64,000 nt of DNA from Microbacterium oxydans (GTDB lineage: Bacteria > Actinomycetota > Actinomycetes > Actinomycetales > Microbacteriaceae). The notes beneath the pieces were generated by a model. That model saw nothing but the letters and a program-made list of their open reading frames with translations, made no database searches and was not told where the DNA came from. The stretch covers positions 97,844-161,843 of the forward strand of contig NZ_JYIV01000023.1 in NCBI RefSeq assembly GCF_000956405.1, read 5' to 3'. Position 1 is the first letter of the stretch. Every line of letters begins with the position of its first letter. A program made the translations under genes and the position numbers. Below are positions 10,655-21,237 of the stretch, one piece after another.

Positions 10655-11045
10655 CAGACAACGGTACCGGCACGCACGGACGTGTGCGGAAGGGGGTCGT
10701 CCGCGACACGCCCGCGACACGCCGGAGGCCGATTTCCACAGGAATCCGAATGTCGGTGGGGCGTCGTAGCGTGCCCCCTGTGGATGGATCGCTCACAGGG
10801 GCTTCCCAGCCGCGATTTCACGCGGTTCGCGTGCCTCCGGAAGGGGGCTCCGCCTGTGGAAGAAACGGTGGAGAACCTGTGTTGTATCTGTTGAGAACGG
10901 TGGATAACTACACGGATGTAACTACTACCCCTTGTGGTCGCCCCCAATGTCGGTCCCCATATGTAGTATTGAAGTCCCGGCAGGGGGTCTACCGGGAAAC
11001 AGCCTGATGAGAAGCAGGCCAGAGATTTGAGGGGTTACGAAAAAG
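10655..11045. promoter_or_regulatory. Intergenic control region of the nrdHIEF operon, with DnaA-box-like sites
   Basis: No gene is seen in these 391 bp between the divergent MFS and nrdH genes. Four 9-mers close to the DnaA box TTATCCACA are present: 10732-10740 (ATTTCCACA), 10779-10787 (TGTGGATGG), 10855-10863 (TGTGGAAGA) and 10899-10907 (GGTGGATAA); none is a perfect match. CCCCATATGTAGT at 10955-10967 is weakly like an NrdR box. Class Ib nrd operons are normally under NrdR and replication-linked control, so this is plausible but not shown. Confidence 0.4.
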
Positions 11046-11279
11046 ATGTCGATCACGGTCTACACCAAGCCTTCCTGCGTTCAGTGCAACGCCACCTACC
11101 GTGCCCTGGATGCCAAGGGAATCGAGTACGAGGTCCTCGACCTGTCGGAAGACCCGACGGCGCTCGAGCAGGTCAAGGCGCTCGGCTACATGCAGGCACC
11201 CGTCGTCGTCACCGACGAGGGCCACTGGTCGGGCTTCCGTCCCGACAAGATCGACGAGCTCGCGTCCCGTCTGGCGTGA
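11046..11279 (+). CDS. nrdH: NrdH glutaredoxin-like redoxin
   Basis: A 77-aa thioredoxin-fold protein with the NrdH redox motif CVQC at residues 11-14 and the cis-proline region APVVV. It reduces the active-site disulfide of the class Ib ribonucleotide reductase, taking electrons from thioredoxin reductase. It begins the nrdHIEF operon, six bases before nrdI. Length and motif are typical. Confidence 0.96.
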   Translation: MSITVYTKPSCVQCNATYRALDAKGIEYEVLDLSEDPTALEQVKALGYMQAPVVVTDEGHWSGFRPDKIDELASRLA

Positions 11280-11285
11280 CGAACC

Positions 11286-11720
11286 ATGAGCGCCGTCGCG
11301 ACCGCAGCGCCGCTCCTGGTCTACTTCTCGAGCGTCTCGGGTAACACCGCGCGGTTCATCGAGAAGCTCGGGTTCCCGTCCCGACGCATCCCCCTCCACC
11401 GGAACGAAGAAGACCTCGTCATCGACGAGCCCTTCGTGCTGGTCACCCCCACCTACGGAGGGGGAGCGGGGCGCGGCGTCGAGAAGGGCGCCGTTCCGAA
11501 ACAGGTGATCCGGTTTCTCAACGACGAGCGCAACCGACGCCACATCCGCGGAGTGATCTCCGCAGGGAACACCAACTTCGGCGATGCCTTCTGCCTCGCC
11601 GGCGACATCATCAGCCGCAAGTGCCACGTGCCTCACTTGTATCGGCTCGAGATCTTCGGCACACAAGACGATGTGGATCGCGTGAGCGACGGATTGGAAC
11701 GACGGTGGCAGCTTCAGTGA
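11286..11720 (+). CDS. nrdI: NrdI flavodoxin-like activator of class Ib ribonucleotide reductase
   Basis: A 144-aa flavodoxin-like protein; the FMN phosphate loop is [17 protein letters not shown] at about residues 14-30. It supplies the oxidant needed to assemble the dimanganese-tyrosyl radical cofactor of NrdF. Its TGA overlaps the GTG proposed for nrdE. Confidence 0.95.
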   Translation: MSAVATAAPLLVYFSSVSGNTARFIEKLGFPSRRIPLHRNEEDLVIDEPFVLVTPTYGGGAGRGVEKGAVPKQVIRFLNDERNRRHIRGVISAGNTNFGDAFCLAGDIISRKCHVPHLYRLEIFGTQDDVDRVSDGLERRWQLQ

Positions 11721-13861
11721 CCGAGACAGTGGCATTCAAGGCGAACCCCTCCTACGAGGGTCTCGACTATCACGCCCTCAACGCGATGCTCAACCTGTAC
11801 GACGCGAACGGCAAGATCCAGTTCGACGCCGACAAGCGCGCCGCGCGGGAGTACTTCCTGCAGCACGTGAACCAGAACACGGTGTTCTTCCACTCGCTCA
11901 AGGAGCGCCTGGACTACCTCGTGGAGAAGGAGTACTACGAGGGTGCCGTCATCGAGAAGTACTCGATGGAGTTCATCCAGAAGCTCAACGACCTCGCCTA
12001 CGGCAAGAAGTTCCGCTTCGAGACGTTCCTCGGCGCGTTCAAGTACTACACGAGCTACACGCTGAAGACGTTCGACGGCAAGCGCTACCTCGAGCGCTTC
12101 GAAGACCGCGTCGTCATGACCGCCCTCGGTCTGGCCGACGGCGACGAGAAGCTCGCCGTCGCCCTGGTCGAGGAGATCATCTCCGGCCGCTTCCAGCCGG
12201 CCACCCCGACCTTCCTCAACGCCGGCAAGGCGCAGCGCGGCGAACTCGTCAGCTGCTTCCTGCTGCGCATCGAGGACAACATGGAGTCGATCGCCCGCGG
12301 CATCAACTCCGCGCTGCAGCTCTCCAAGCGCGGCGGCGGCGTGGCCCTGCTGCTGTCGAACATCCGCGAGTCGGGTGCGCCGATCAAGCAGATCGAGAAC
12401 CAGTCCTCGGGCATCATCCCGGTCATGAAGCTCCTCGAAGACAGCTTCAGCTACGCCAACCAGCTCGGCGCACGTCAGGGTGCCGGTGCGGTGTACCTCA
12501 ACGCCCACCACCCCGACATCATGCGCTTCCTCGACACCAAGCGCGAGAACGCCGACGAGAAGATCCGCATCAAGACGCTGTCGCTCGGCGTCGTGGTGCC
12601 GGACATCACGTTCGAGCTCGCCAAGAACGACGAGGACATGTACCTGTTCTCGCCGTACGACGTCGAGAAGGTCTACGGCGTCCCGTTCGGCGACATCTCG
12701 GTCACCGAGAAGTACCGCGAGATGGTCGACGACCCGCGCATCAAGAAGACCAAGATCAACGCGCGTGAGTTCTTCCAGACCGTCGCCGAGATCCAGTTCG
12801 AGTCGGGCTACCCGTACGTCATGTTCGAGGACACGGTCAATAAGGCCAACCCGATCAAGGGTCGGATCAACATGTCCAACCTCTGCAGCGAGATCCTGCA
12901 GGTGAACACGCCGACCACCTACAACGACGACCTGTCGTACAAGGAGATCGGCAAGGACATCTCCTGCAACCTCGGATCGATGAACATCGCGCTGTCGATG
13001 GACGCCGACGACCTCGGCCAGACGGTCGAGACCGCGATCCGTGCGCTCACCGCGGTGAGCGACCAGAGCCACATCGGCTCGGTGCGTTCGATCGAGGACG
13101 GCAACGACCGGTCGCACGCGATCGGCCTCGGTCAGATGAACCTGCATGGCTACCTCGCTCGCGAGCACGTGTACTACGGCTCCGAAGAGGGCATCGACTT
13201 CACGAACATCTACTTCTACACGGTGCTGTTCCACGCTCTGCGCGCATCGAACAAGCTCGCGATCGAGCGCGGGACGGCGTTCGACGGGTTCGCGGACTCG
13301 ACCTACGCGTCGGGGGAGTTCTTCGACAAGTACATCGACCGCGCCTGGGTTCCCGAGACCGAGAAGGTCAAGGAGCTCTTCGCCGGCAAGCACATCCCGA
13401 CGCAGGACGACTGGGCCGAGCTGAAGGCGTCGATCCAGAAGCACGGCATCTACAACCAGAACCTGCAGGCGGTGCCGCCGACCGGCTCGATCTCGTACAT
13501 CAACAACTCCACGTCGTCGATCCACCCGATCGCGTCGAAGATCGAGATCCGCAAGGAAGGCAAGCTCGGCCGCGTCTACTACCCGGCGGCGTTCATGACG
13601 AACGACAACCTGGAGTACTACCAGGACGCGTACGAGATCGGCTACGAGAAGGTCATCGACACGTACGCCGCGGCCACGCAGCACGTCGACCAGGGTCTGT
13701 CGCTGACGCTGTTCTTCAAGGACACCGCCACCACGCGTGACATCAACAAGGCGCAGATCTACGCATGGCGCAAGGGCATCAAGACGATCTACTACATCCG
13801 TCTGCGTCAGCTGGCGCTCGAGGGCACCGACATGGCCGAGTGCGTCTCGTGCATGCTCTGA
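11717..13861 (+). CDS. nrdE: Class Ib ribonucleoside-diphosphate reductase alpha subunit
   Basis: This 714-aa subunit holds the active and allosteric sites that reduce ribonucleoside diphosphates to deoxyribonucleotides. Visible signatures are NLCSEILQ (active-site cysteine), the finger-loop region [34 protein letters not shown], and the C-terminal redox pair in ECVSCML that NrdH reduces. GTG at 11717 overlaps the nrdI stop; a GTG at 11705 in the same frame is an alternative. It normally works with NrdF, encoded 50 bp downstream. Confidence 0.96.
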   Translation: MTETVAFKANPSYEGLDYHALNAMLNLYDANGKIQFDADKRAAREYFLQHVNQNTVFFHSLKERLDYLVEKEYYEGAVIEKYSMEFIQKLNDLAYGKKFRFETFLGAFKYYTSYTLKTFDGKRYLERFEDRVVMTALGLADGDEKLAVALVEEIISGRFQPATPTFLNAGKAQRGELVSCFLLRIEDNMESIARGINSALQLSKRGGGVALLLSNIRESGAPIKQIENQSSGIIPVMKLLEDSFSYANQLGARQGAGAVYLNAHHPDIMRFLDTKRENADEKIRIKTLSLGVVVPDITFELAKNDEDMYLFSPYDVEKVYGVPFGDISVTEKYREMVDDPRIKKTKINAREFFQTVAEIQFESGYPYVMFEDTVNKANPIKGRINMSNLCSEILQVNTPTTYNDDLSYKEIGKDISCNLGSMNIALSMDADDLGQTVETAIRALTAVSDQSHIGSVRSIEDGNDRSHAIGLGQMNLHGYLAREHVYYGSEEGIDFTNIYFYTVLFHALRASNKLAIERGTAFDGFADSTYASGEFFDKYIDRAWVPETEKVKELFAGKHIPTQDDWAELKASIQKHGIYNQNLQAVPPTGSISYINNSTSSIHPIASKIEIRKEGKLGRVYYPAAFMTNDNLEYYQDAYEIGYEKVIDTYAAATQHVDQGLSLTLFFKDTATTRDINKAQIYAWRKGIKTIYYIRLRQLALEGTDMAECVSCML

Positions 13862-13872
13862 CCTGTTGCTGA

Positions 13873-14889
<1,017 letters not shown>

Positions 14890-14929
14890 GAGTTACTCTC
14901 TGACATCCCAGCGAAACAGCTGGTCAGAG

Positions 14930-14961
14930 GCCCGGAACCGCGAGATCTCGCGGTTCCGGGC
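14930..14961 (+). terminator. Terminator of the nrdHIEF operon
   Basis: A perfect 16+16 bp palindrome (left arm GCCCGGAACCGCGAGA) lies 40 bp after nrdF and is followed by a modest T-containing stretch (CCTTGTTCG). It is the last feature shared with ordinary chromosome and probably lies at or next to the ICE insertion point. Confidence 0.8.
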
Positions 14962-15252
14962 CTTGTTCGTGCCCTCTTCGAAATGACAAAGGAGGACAGA
15001 GATGACCAGGCATACCCATTCGGTGGGGCACGCGGAGGGCACAAGCGCACCTTCGAGCTGTACGAGGAGGTGTCCACCGGACAGAAACCGGGTCCGACGT
15101 ACCTCAGAGGTCGTGCCCCATCGTGCCCCTTGTGTCGTATGGAAAGGCTCAAGTCCCGCGGAATCCCCGGGAACTCGGCGTCCGTGCGAATCGAGGGGCA
15201 CGGAGGGGCACGACGGTCCACGCCCGTCCGTTCGAGTCCACGGGAGAGCACG
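14962..15252. other. Intergenic stretch between nrdF terminator and integrase, likely attachment region
   Basis: No gene is supported here, although the frame of the integrase is open upstream. Repeated GGGGCACG/CGTGCCCC words occur (around 15028, 15113-15128 and 15195-15213), which could be arm-type integrase sites. A CCCGT...ACGGG hairpin with GTTCGAGTCC in the loop is at 15224-15245. The attachment core probably lies in this interval, but without the right end it cannot be named. Confidence 0.35.
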
Positions 15253-16518
15253 ATGAGCACAGCAAAGCGCGAAGCCTGGGGACGGTTGCGCAAGCTTCCG
15301 TCGGGGCGTTGGCAAGTTCGGTACTCGGGGCCAGATGGAGAGACGCACACAGCCCGGACCGACGATGACAAAGCGCTGACGTTCCTCACGAAGACGGACG
15401 CGCGGACATGGCTTGCCGCCGTGCACACGAAGATCTCGCTCGGCCAGTGGATACCGCCAGCGGCCGTAGCGGCACAGAACCGCGCCGAAGCCGCTGCGGA
15501 GAATGCGCGGTCGATCGGGTTCGAGGAGTACTCGGAGCGATGGGTACAGATGATCAAGACAGAGCGCAATCGCAGCGGCAAGATTCGGGCAATCGCAACC
15601 GTCCGCTCGTATCAGAGCAAGGTCAGCGGTTACCTCATTCCGGAGTTCGGTGACACTCCGGTGAGGGAGATCGACGTGGACCGCATCCGAGTGATGACGC
15701 AGCGACTCGACCAGATCCCTGCGCCGTTGAATCCGAAGTCGAAGTTCAACGGGATCACGCGGCCGGTGTTGATCGTGCTCATGATGATCTTGCGCCAGGC
15801 GGCCCGCGACGGGATCATCCCTGCGGCACCGAGCATCTCCATTCCGCGTCAGGAGTCGGTGCGTCACGATTCTGACCACGACGAAGGTGAGGATGTCGTG
15901 GAGCCGAGGCCGAGCGCATCCGCGGCGGTTCCCGAGCAGTGGGCGATCATGGTGCCGCTTGCCGCCTGGTGCCAGCTGCGTCGCGGGGAGTGCCTGGGAC
16001 TCCAACGGCGCGACATCGAGTGGCACGATGACGGCAGCGCAACCCTGCATGTGCGTCGTCAGCTGAACGCCAACACTGGTGACTACACCGACACCAAGAG
16101 CGATGCAGGCAAACGGTCGCTCAGTATCCCGAAGCTCATGACCGTTCGACTCAAGCAACACCTGGCCGACAACGTCGACGCCGAAGCCAAAGCGCCGGTC
16201 GTTCCGGCGAGCGTCAGGGGCAGTATGCCGCTCTCGAACACTCGCTGGGGGTACGTCTGGGCCGACGCGCGAGACGGCGTCGACGGCTTGCCGCATCGCT
16301 TCCGCTTTCACGACCTGCGACACACGGGCCTGACAATCTTCGCTCAGGAAGGTGCGACGCTCGCTGAGCTGATGCGTCGGGGCGGGCACGCGGATATTCG
16401 AATCGTGCTGCGGTACCAGCACGCCACGATGGACCGTGATCGCGAGCTGGCGAATCGAATGAGCGACCGAGTTGCCGAGAACATCGCCCGCGCGCTGAAG
16501 GAGGATGAGGAGACCTAA
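15253..16518 (+). CDS. int: Tyrosine-type site-specific integrase of the ICE
   Basis: A 421-aa phage-type integrase. Residues 1-70 resemble an arm-binding domain (GRWQVRYSGPDGE), 85-200 the SAM-like core-binding domain, and 225-415 the catalytic domain. Catalytic residues visible are R243 (QLRRGE), a lysine near K287, H353 and R356 (HDLRHT), H379 (RGGHAD) and the nucleophile Y388 (LRYQHAT). ATG 15253 is chosen by the GGGAGAG ribosome site and the normal family start. It integrates and, with the excisionase downstream, excises the element. Confidence 0.93.
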   Translation: MSTAKREAWGRLRKLPSGRWQVRYSGPDGETHTARTDDDKALTFLTKTDARTWLAAVHTKISLGQWIPPAAVAAQNRAEAAAENARSIGFEEYSERWVQMIKTERNRSGKIRAIATVRSYQSKVSGYLIPEFGDTPVREIDVDRIRVMTQRLDQIPAPLNPKSKFNGITRPVLIVLMMILRQAARDGIIPAAPSISIPRQESVRHDSDHDEGEDVVEPRPSASAAVPEQWAIMVPLAAWCQLRRGECLGLQRRDIEWHDDGSATLHVRRQLNANTGDYTDTKSDAGKRSLSIPKLMTVRLKQHLADNVDAEAKAPVVPASVRGSMPLSNTRWGYVWADARDGVDGLPHRFRFHDLRHTGLTIFAQEGATLAELMRRGGHADIRIVLRYQHATMDRDRELANRMSDRVAENIARALKEDEET

Positions 16519-16576
16519 GCGGACAGGCGCGGACACCTGTGAAGTGACACGAGTCCACTCACGGGGAGGTAGCGCC

Positions 16577-16783
16577 ATGACTGTTCGAACTCGCTCCGAG
16601 GAGCACGACACCGGATTGGTCTCCCTGGCGATCGCGGCTGAGAGCTTGGGCGTCTCGGTCAAGACGATCCGACGTCGAATCTCCGACGGCACTGTCCGGG
16701 GATACCGGGTCGGACGACTCATCCGCGTCGACATTGACGAGCTGCGGCGGAGTCTCGTCGTAGAGATCCCGACGGCGGGGTGA
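16577..16783 (+). CDS. xis: Excisionase-like helix-turn-helix protein
   Basis: A 68-aa protein with a MerR-type winged helix of the excisionase family (residues ~14-60, LAIAAESLGVSVKTIRRRISDGTVRGYRVGRLIRVDIDEL). It directly follows the integrase on the same strand with a GGGGAGG site, the usual int-xis layout. It would bend attachment-site DNA and direct the integrase toward excision. Confidence 0.85.
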   Translation: MTVRTRSEEHDTGLVSLAIAAESLGVSVKTIRRRISDGTVRGYRVGRLIRVDIDELRRSLVVEIPTAG

Positions 16784-16786
16784 CCG

Positions 16787-17770
16787 CTACAACACTCGAG
16801 TGTTCGGCGAGACGACATGAGGTGCCCCCGGGCGGATCGCATTCCGCTCTGGGGCGCTCGTGTTGTCCCCGAGCATTTGCACGACATCGGGTCCGCAGGT
16901 GACGACACGGGCACGACCGTTTTGAAGGAGACGGTTCGTACCGGCGCTGGCAGCGCTCGTCACCGGTCCCGGAACGGCGCCGACGAACCGTCCGAGGAAT
17001 GAAGCCTCTCTCGCCGTCTGCAATGTGCCCGAGCGGAATCCCGCTTCAACGATGACGGTCGCTCCCGACATCGCGGCGAGGGTGCGTGAACGATCGAGAA
17101 ACCGCTGCCGTGTGGGAGCGGATGCAGGTGGCGCCTCAGTGAGCACAAGCCCTCGGTGTGCGATGCTCTCGATCAGGTCTGCGTGACCGACGGGGTACGC
17201 GCGGTCGAGGCCAGAAGCGAGAACCGCGATTGTGTTGTCTCCGTGCATGAGTGCCGCGCGGTGTGCGGATCCCTCGATTCCGTAAGCACCCCCGGCGACG
17301 AGGACTCTGTCGCTCTCGGCGAGGTCTCTGGAGAGTTCCTCGGCGACGTGAACACCATAGCCAGTTGCCGCCCGTGCACCCGTCACAGTAATGCGCTGGG
17401 CGAGCGGTGCGGTGAGGAGTTCAGTACGTCCCCGCGTCCAAAGCGCGTACGGGGTCCGTGCCCCGAGATCGTTGAGGGCCGTTGGCCATTCGGAATCCTC
17501 GGGGATCAGCACCCGGTAGTCGCCTCCTGAGCCCATGCCCGATGCGACGTGATCAGGGTTCGCAGTCAATCGCAAGCGATGTCGCCATACCGCGGCTTCC
17601 ACACGATCCAGACCCGGGATCGACGAGTCACGCTCGATGAGGGAGATCAGGTCGACCGCGCCGACTCTCATGAGGAGACCACCGGTCACGGTGTCGTTGG
17701 GAGCGCCGATCAGCGCGAGCACCATCCGGGCACTCCGCTCATCCTTGGCGAGGTGCGAGAGCGTGGGCAT
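16787..17770 (-). CDS. dprA: DprA-family DNA-processing protein carried by the ICE
   Basis: A 327-aa protein with the Rossmann-like DprA/Smf domain at about residues 85-290; the phosphate-binding motifs ITVTGARAATGYGVHVAEEL and VLVAGGAYGIEGSAHRAAL match the family, as does NRLLQNGRA near the end. DprA loads RecA on incoming single-stranded DNA. ICE-borne copies in actinobacteria are thought to help establish transferred DNA. The N-terminal ~80 residues are the usual SAM-like part. GGGAGG precedes the ATG. Confidence 0.9.
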   Translation of the reverse strand: MPTLSHLAKDERSARMVLALIGAPNDTVTGGLLMRVGAVDLISLIERDSSIPGLDRVEAAVWRHRLRLTANPDHVASGMGSGGDYRVLIPEDSEWPTALNDLGARTPYALWTRGRTELLTAPLAQRITVTGARAATGYGVHVAEELSRDLAESDRVLVAGGAYGIEGSAHRAALMHGDNTIAVLASGLDRAYPVGHADLIESIAHRGLVLTEAPPASAPTRQRFLDRSRTLAAMSGATVIVEAGFRSGTLQTAREASFLGRFVGAVPGPVTSAASAGTNRLLQNGRARVVTCGPDVVQMLGDNTSAPERNAIRPGAPHVVSPNTRVL

Positions 17771-17963
17771 GACAGCCTCCCGGGCGTTGAGATCTCGATA
17801 AGAAGGTGAGCAGGATCAGCCCTTTTGGTTCCTGAAGAGCAGGCGTACCCTGGAAGGTGAAGCAGGTTCACAACTCTGCAGGCCCTTCGGGGCGGCCCTC
17901 CACGGGCACTCGACACACATGCTGCTTCCTCGACGGAGAACGACGTGTGACGAGAGGCCCATC

Positions 17964-18320
17964 ATGATTCGTTCGACCTGGACGGTCAGCATCTTCATCC
18001 ATGCTGTCCTGCAGCGGTGCGCACCTACGAACATCGTTCTTCGCCGCATCCGACGTCGCCGCGGACTGAAGTGGGGCGTTCCTGCGATGCTCCTCGCAGT
18101 GCCTTACTTGATCGCGGCCAGCCTGTGTTCCGCGGCGATCAGTGACGGCGCCCCGGGGTGGCTGAACCTCATCATCCTGCTGTGCCTGTGGAACGCGATG
18201 AAGTTCATCGTGGCGGGACCCGTCGCCGTGGTGCTCCTGCTCCGTGCTCGGCGTCGCGAGGCTGTCGCGAGGCGCGTGTCCGAGCGGGCGAACGCAGCCG
18301 TCGAGCTTGTCGCGGCCTGA
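17964..18320 (+). CDS. Small two-TM membrane protein, paralogue of the broken gene at 45.7 kb
   Basis: A 118-aa protein with two hydrophobic stretches, at about residues 36-58 (WGVPAMLLAVPYLIAASLCSAAI) and 66-92, and a basic C-terminal tail. Function unknown. The segment RRRRGLKWGVPAMLLAVPYL closely matches the protein encoded at 45.7 kb, so the ICE carries two related copies, one at each end of the transfer module. ATG 17964 follows a GAGAGG site and aligns with the other copy (MIRSTW versus MIRPL-stop). It faces against the transfer operon. Confidence 0.72.
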   Translation: MIRSTWTVSIFIHAVLQRCAPTNIVLRRIRRRRGLKWGVPAMLLAVPYLIAASLCSAAISDGAPGWLNLIILLCLWNAMKFIVAGPVAVVLLLRARRREAVARRVSERANAAVELVAA

Positions 18321-18334
18321 ACGCCCGACCGATC

Positions 18335-18901
18335 TCAGTCAGGGATCTCACCGGTGCGTTCGTCGATAGTGGCGAAGAACGCATCCTCTGCGGCCTGGCG
18401 CGCTTGGACCTGTTCGATGACGAACTCGACGAAGTCGGCGTCTCGGTCAGCGATGACATGCTCGACGATGTCGACGGTGCGGTCTTCCCCCGGCCAGACA
18501 GTCTGCCGCGTCGGCCGGTCCCGATCGAGGCGGGTGCCACTGACCGCGACCCAATCGCGCAAACGCTGGCGAGCATCCGCGAAGTCGCGATGCCAGCCCA
18601 GCGGTGCCGATCCGTCTTGTTCGGCGTCGTATGCGCAGAGCCAGTGCAGGTGGAGCGCTGACAGCTCCCAGACCAGCTCTGGATGGCGGTGCCAAAGCGG
18701 CGGAATCACTGCCGCCGGGATGCCGTACTCCAGCCGGAGCCAGTTCACCCAGCGGTTGAGCTCGAGGAGTTCTTGCTCAAGGTCGTGCGAGGTGAGCAAG
18801 TTCCAGTTGATCGGGTGCGGTGGCTCCGCAACGAGATCGGGCTCAAGCGGTTCAGCGTGCATGCTCTCGGGGGCCTCGCTGAGGGCGTTGTCGTCGTCCA
18901 T
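18335..18901 (-). CDS. DUF4913-type ICE protein
   Basis: A 188-aa protein. The central part (about residues 45-115: NRWVNWLRLEYGIP, LWHRHPELVWELSALHLHWLCAY, GWHRDFADARQRL) fits the DUF4913 pattern found next to TraG/SSB genes in actinobacterial ICEs and plasmids. N- and C-termini are acidic. Biochemical role unknown; position after SSB and coupling protein suggests an accessory DNA-transfer role. It is the last gene of the leftward transfer operon. Confidence 0.65.
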   Translation of the reverse strand: MDDDNALSEAPESMHAEPLEPDLVAEPPHPINWNLLTSHDLEQELLELNRWVNWLRLEYGIPAAVIPPLWHRHPELVWELSALHLHWLCAYDAEQDGSAPLGWHRDFADARQRLRDWVAVSGTRLDRDRPTRQTVWPGEDRTVDIVEHVIADRDADFVEFVIEQVQARQAAEDAFFATIDERTGEIPD

Positions 18902-18919
18902 GGTTACGTTCCCGTTGGA

Positions 18920-19375
18920 TTAGCGACCGAGGGACGGGGCGTTGCTCACGGCTGGCTGCGCTCGGGGGTCAAACGCACGACTAGGCTCGCTGGCCGCGCG
19001 GTTCCGGTCGGCACCTCGAGGTGACCGGTCGACGTCGTACCGGGTGCGTGCGGTGTCGTGACCAATGCGCTTCGCGACGAACTCTTCGCTTTCGACTGTC
19101 TGGCCTTCGCGCTCGTAGCTCACAGGCCGCTGGTATCCCTCGGCGAGAAAGTTGTCGCCCTTCGCGAACTTTGCGGATGTGCGTTCGGCCGAGCGTCCGA
19201 ACATGACGAGGTGGTGGTAGCTCGTCTCCAACTGTGTGAAGGTACCGTCCTCTTCGCGACGAAAGTGCTCCTGTCCGAAGCGGAAGTAGAGGCGCGGGTT
19301 CCCGCTGGTGGAGTTCGTCAGCTGCGGCTCTGAGGCGACGAAGCCCGAGACGGACTCTTGCGTGTGGATCGACAT
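18920..19375 (-). CDS. ssb: Single-stranded DNA-binding protein (ICE-borne)
   Basis: A 151-aa OB-fold SSB: FVASEPQLTN near residue 13, FRFGQEHF, SYHHLVMFGRSAERTSAKFAKGDNFLAEG and the basic/low-complexity tail. The acidic C-terminal tip of housekeeping SSB (DDDIPF) is missing, which is common for plasmid and ICE forms. It would coat transferred single strands. ATG 19375 has AGGGAG seven bases upstream; an in-frame TTG at 19381 overlaps the TraG stop. Confidence 0.85.
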   Translation of the reverse strand: MSIHTQESVSGFVASEPQLTNSTSGNPRLYFRFGQEHFRREEDGTFTQLETSYHHLVMFGRSAERTSAKFAKGDNFLAEGYQRPVSYEREGQTVESEEFVAKRIGHDTARTRYDVDRSPRGADRNRAASEPSRAFDPRAQPAVSNAPSLGR

Positions 19376-19377
19376 GA

Positions 19378-21237
19378 TCAACTCCCTATCTGGTCAGGTG
19401 GCCGGGTTTGTTCGGCCACTGCATCAGGTAGGTGCGCGTTCCTCCCCGGAGCGGTCTGATTCGTCGTGGGGCTCTCCATGAGTGCTTCCACGGCCGCGCG
19501 ATCGAGTCGGAGCTTGTCGCCGTCAGCGCGCTTCGGCCACGGACGCAGGTCTGTGATGATCGGTGGAGCCGACCGGAGCAAGATGACGCCGGTGCCGAAC
19601 GGGAGGGCGCGGACGCGGTCGGGCGGCAAGATCGGGACACGGCGGACGGAGCGCTGGTTGGAGCGTGAGCCGTAGTCGCCGAGGGTCACGGAGTCGGTGA
19701 ACTCGTCCCGCTCGCCGATCAACGTGGAGAGGTCCTGGAGGTCGCGTGAATTGGACGCGCCACCGAGGATGATCTTCGCGATACTGGCGTCCCAGATCGC
19801 GGCAGCTTGGTTGTCCGACCACTTGTCTCTCGCTTGAGCGAGCGACTGAAGCACGGGCATCGTTGTGCTGCCCGTGCCGCCGCCTTCAGCCATGAGCGTG
19901 GGAAGTGACGGCAGGGGTGCGAGGTTCCCGATCTCGTCGAGTGCGAGAAACAGGGGTGGATCAAGCCGTGCGCCGGGTGATGGCGCAGCCATGCGACGTG
20001 CGGTTTCGACGATGTCTTCGATGAATGCAGCGACGAGCGCAGCGCTGTTTCCGGCGCCAGCTCCGGTCGCGAGCAAGTAGAGCGTGCCTCGGCGGAGAAT
20101 GAACTGCTCGGGGTCGAAGTGTTCGTCTTCGGATGGGCTGACGGCATCCAGCACTCGGGGATCGGCGAGTGCGGCAAGCGCAAGGGACACGCCCTGCCAG
20201 ATGCTGTCACGCGTGCGTGGGTCGGCATCAAGCATGGCCTCCAGTGATTCGGCCCACCCGGTCGCAGCCAGCGGTGAGCCGGTCAGGATCGCGACAGCTT
20301 CGGCCGCTGCGGCGGGGTCGAGTGTCCACCGGAACAGCTCCGTCGGGCTTCGATGATCGATTGCCGCGGCGTGCAGGAGGGTCTGGAGCGCAATGCGGGT
20401 CTTGCCCTCCCAAAACCCTCCACCCTCAACGCCGCCAGACGACAGCTCGGTGGCGGCAGCGAGACCAGTGGCACGGATCATCGCGGTGAGCGGATTCTCA
20501 CACCCGCGGATAGGTGACCATCTCAGACCTGCGGGGATGCCTGCGGCCAAGTGCTGGGGGTCGAAGACCGCGACAGGACCGATCCGCTGGCGGGCCTTGA
20601 GAGTCACGGTGAGGTTGTCGGGTCTGGTTGAAGTCGTGACGACCGCTCCGGGGGCATCGAGGATCGCCGGGATCACGATGTGCAGACCCTTGCCAGATCG
20701 AGGCGGCCCGATCAGCAGGATAGAGTCCTCAACGCTCGCCCAGATCTGCTTGCCATGCGATCGCCCGAGCAGATAGCCGACATCCTCGGGCCTGGGATGG
20801 TCAAGGGACGGGCGCAGCGTGACAGCGCGGCGGAGGAGTGCCTTCATGGATGCGCGGGACGCGATCTCGTGCGCGCTGGCCGTGCCCTGGAGTCGACGCG
20901 GGTCAGCGTTGATGTCGATCGAGTGGCGTCGTAGCACCACCCAGGCCCACCCGATCACTGCGCCGAGTAGACCGAGCATGAGCGCTGCTACCGTCCAGTA
21001 GAGGACCGCAGTCAGCCCCGGCGCTTCGAGCGCCGCGGCGGGATCGGCAGGGTCGAACAAAACACGGACACCGCCACTGATCTCGACTCGCGGTTGCTCG
21101 ATTCCAGCGAGCGCAGCAGCCACGGACCCCGCGCCACGAAGGACCGCGGCGACGCCGAACAACGCGACGAGCCCGATTGTCAGTGCACTGGTGAGTTCGT
21201 CTCCGCGGCCCCGGCCCGGCGCATGCGAGGTACTCAT
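19378..21237 (-). CDS. TraG/VirD4-family type IV coupling protein
   Basis: A 619-aa inner-membrane ATPase that brings the relaxosome to the transfer channel. Two transmembrane segments (about residues 17-46 and 78-102) precede the cytosolic ATPase. Walker A is GPPRSGKG at 177-184, and Walker B is LFLALDEIGNLAPLPSL with the VirD4 follow-on TTMPVLQSLAQARDKW. It overlaps the preceding gene by ATGA. Complete and of normal length. Confidence 0.92.
   Translation of the reverse strand: MSTSHAPGRGRGDELTSALTIGLVALFGVAAVLRGAGSVAAALAGIEQPRVEISGGVRVLFDPADPAAALEAPGLTAVLYWTVAALMLGLLGAVIGWAWVVLRRHSIDINADPRRLQGTASAHEIASRASMKALLRRAVTLRPSLDHPRPEDVGYLLGRSHGKQIWASVEDSILLIGPPRSGKGLHIVIPAILDAPGAVVTTSTRPDNLTVTLKARQRIGPVAVFDPQHLAAGIPAGLRWSPIRGCENPLTAMIRATGLAAATELSSGGVEGGGFWEGKTRIALQTLLHAAAIDHRSPTELFRWTLDPAAAAEAVAILTGSPLAATGWAESLEAMLDADPRTRDSIWQGVSLALAALADPRVLDAVSPSEDEHFDPEQFILRRGTLYLLATGAGAGNSAALVAAFIEDIVETARRMAAPSPGARLDPPLFLALDEIGNLAPLPSLPTLMAEGGGTGSTTMPVLQSLAQARDKWSDNQAAAIWDASIAKIILGGASNSRDLQDLSTLIGERDEFTDSVTLGDYGSRSNQRSVRRVPILPPDRVRALPFGTGVILLRSAPPIITDLRPWPKRADGDKLRLDRAAVEALMESPTTNQTAPGRNAHLPDAVAEQTRPPDQIGS

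Noticed and set aside
11714..13684. 656-codon minus-strand frame opposite nrdE
   Set aside because: Antisense shadow; nrdE carries all expected motifs.
15224..15245. GTTCGAGTCC resembling a tRNA T-loop as an attachment core
   Set aside because: The flanking bases do not form a T stem, and no tRNA body or second copy is visible.
14893..16914. Long minus-strand open frame opposite the integrase
   Set aside because: Composition is not protein-like and the + strand encodes a complete tyrosine integrase; this is a shadow frame.
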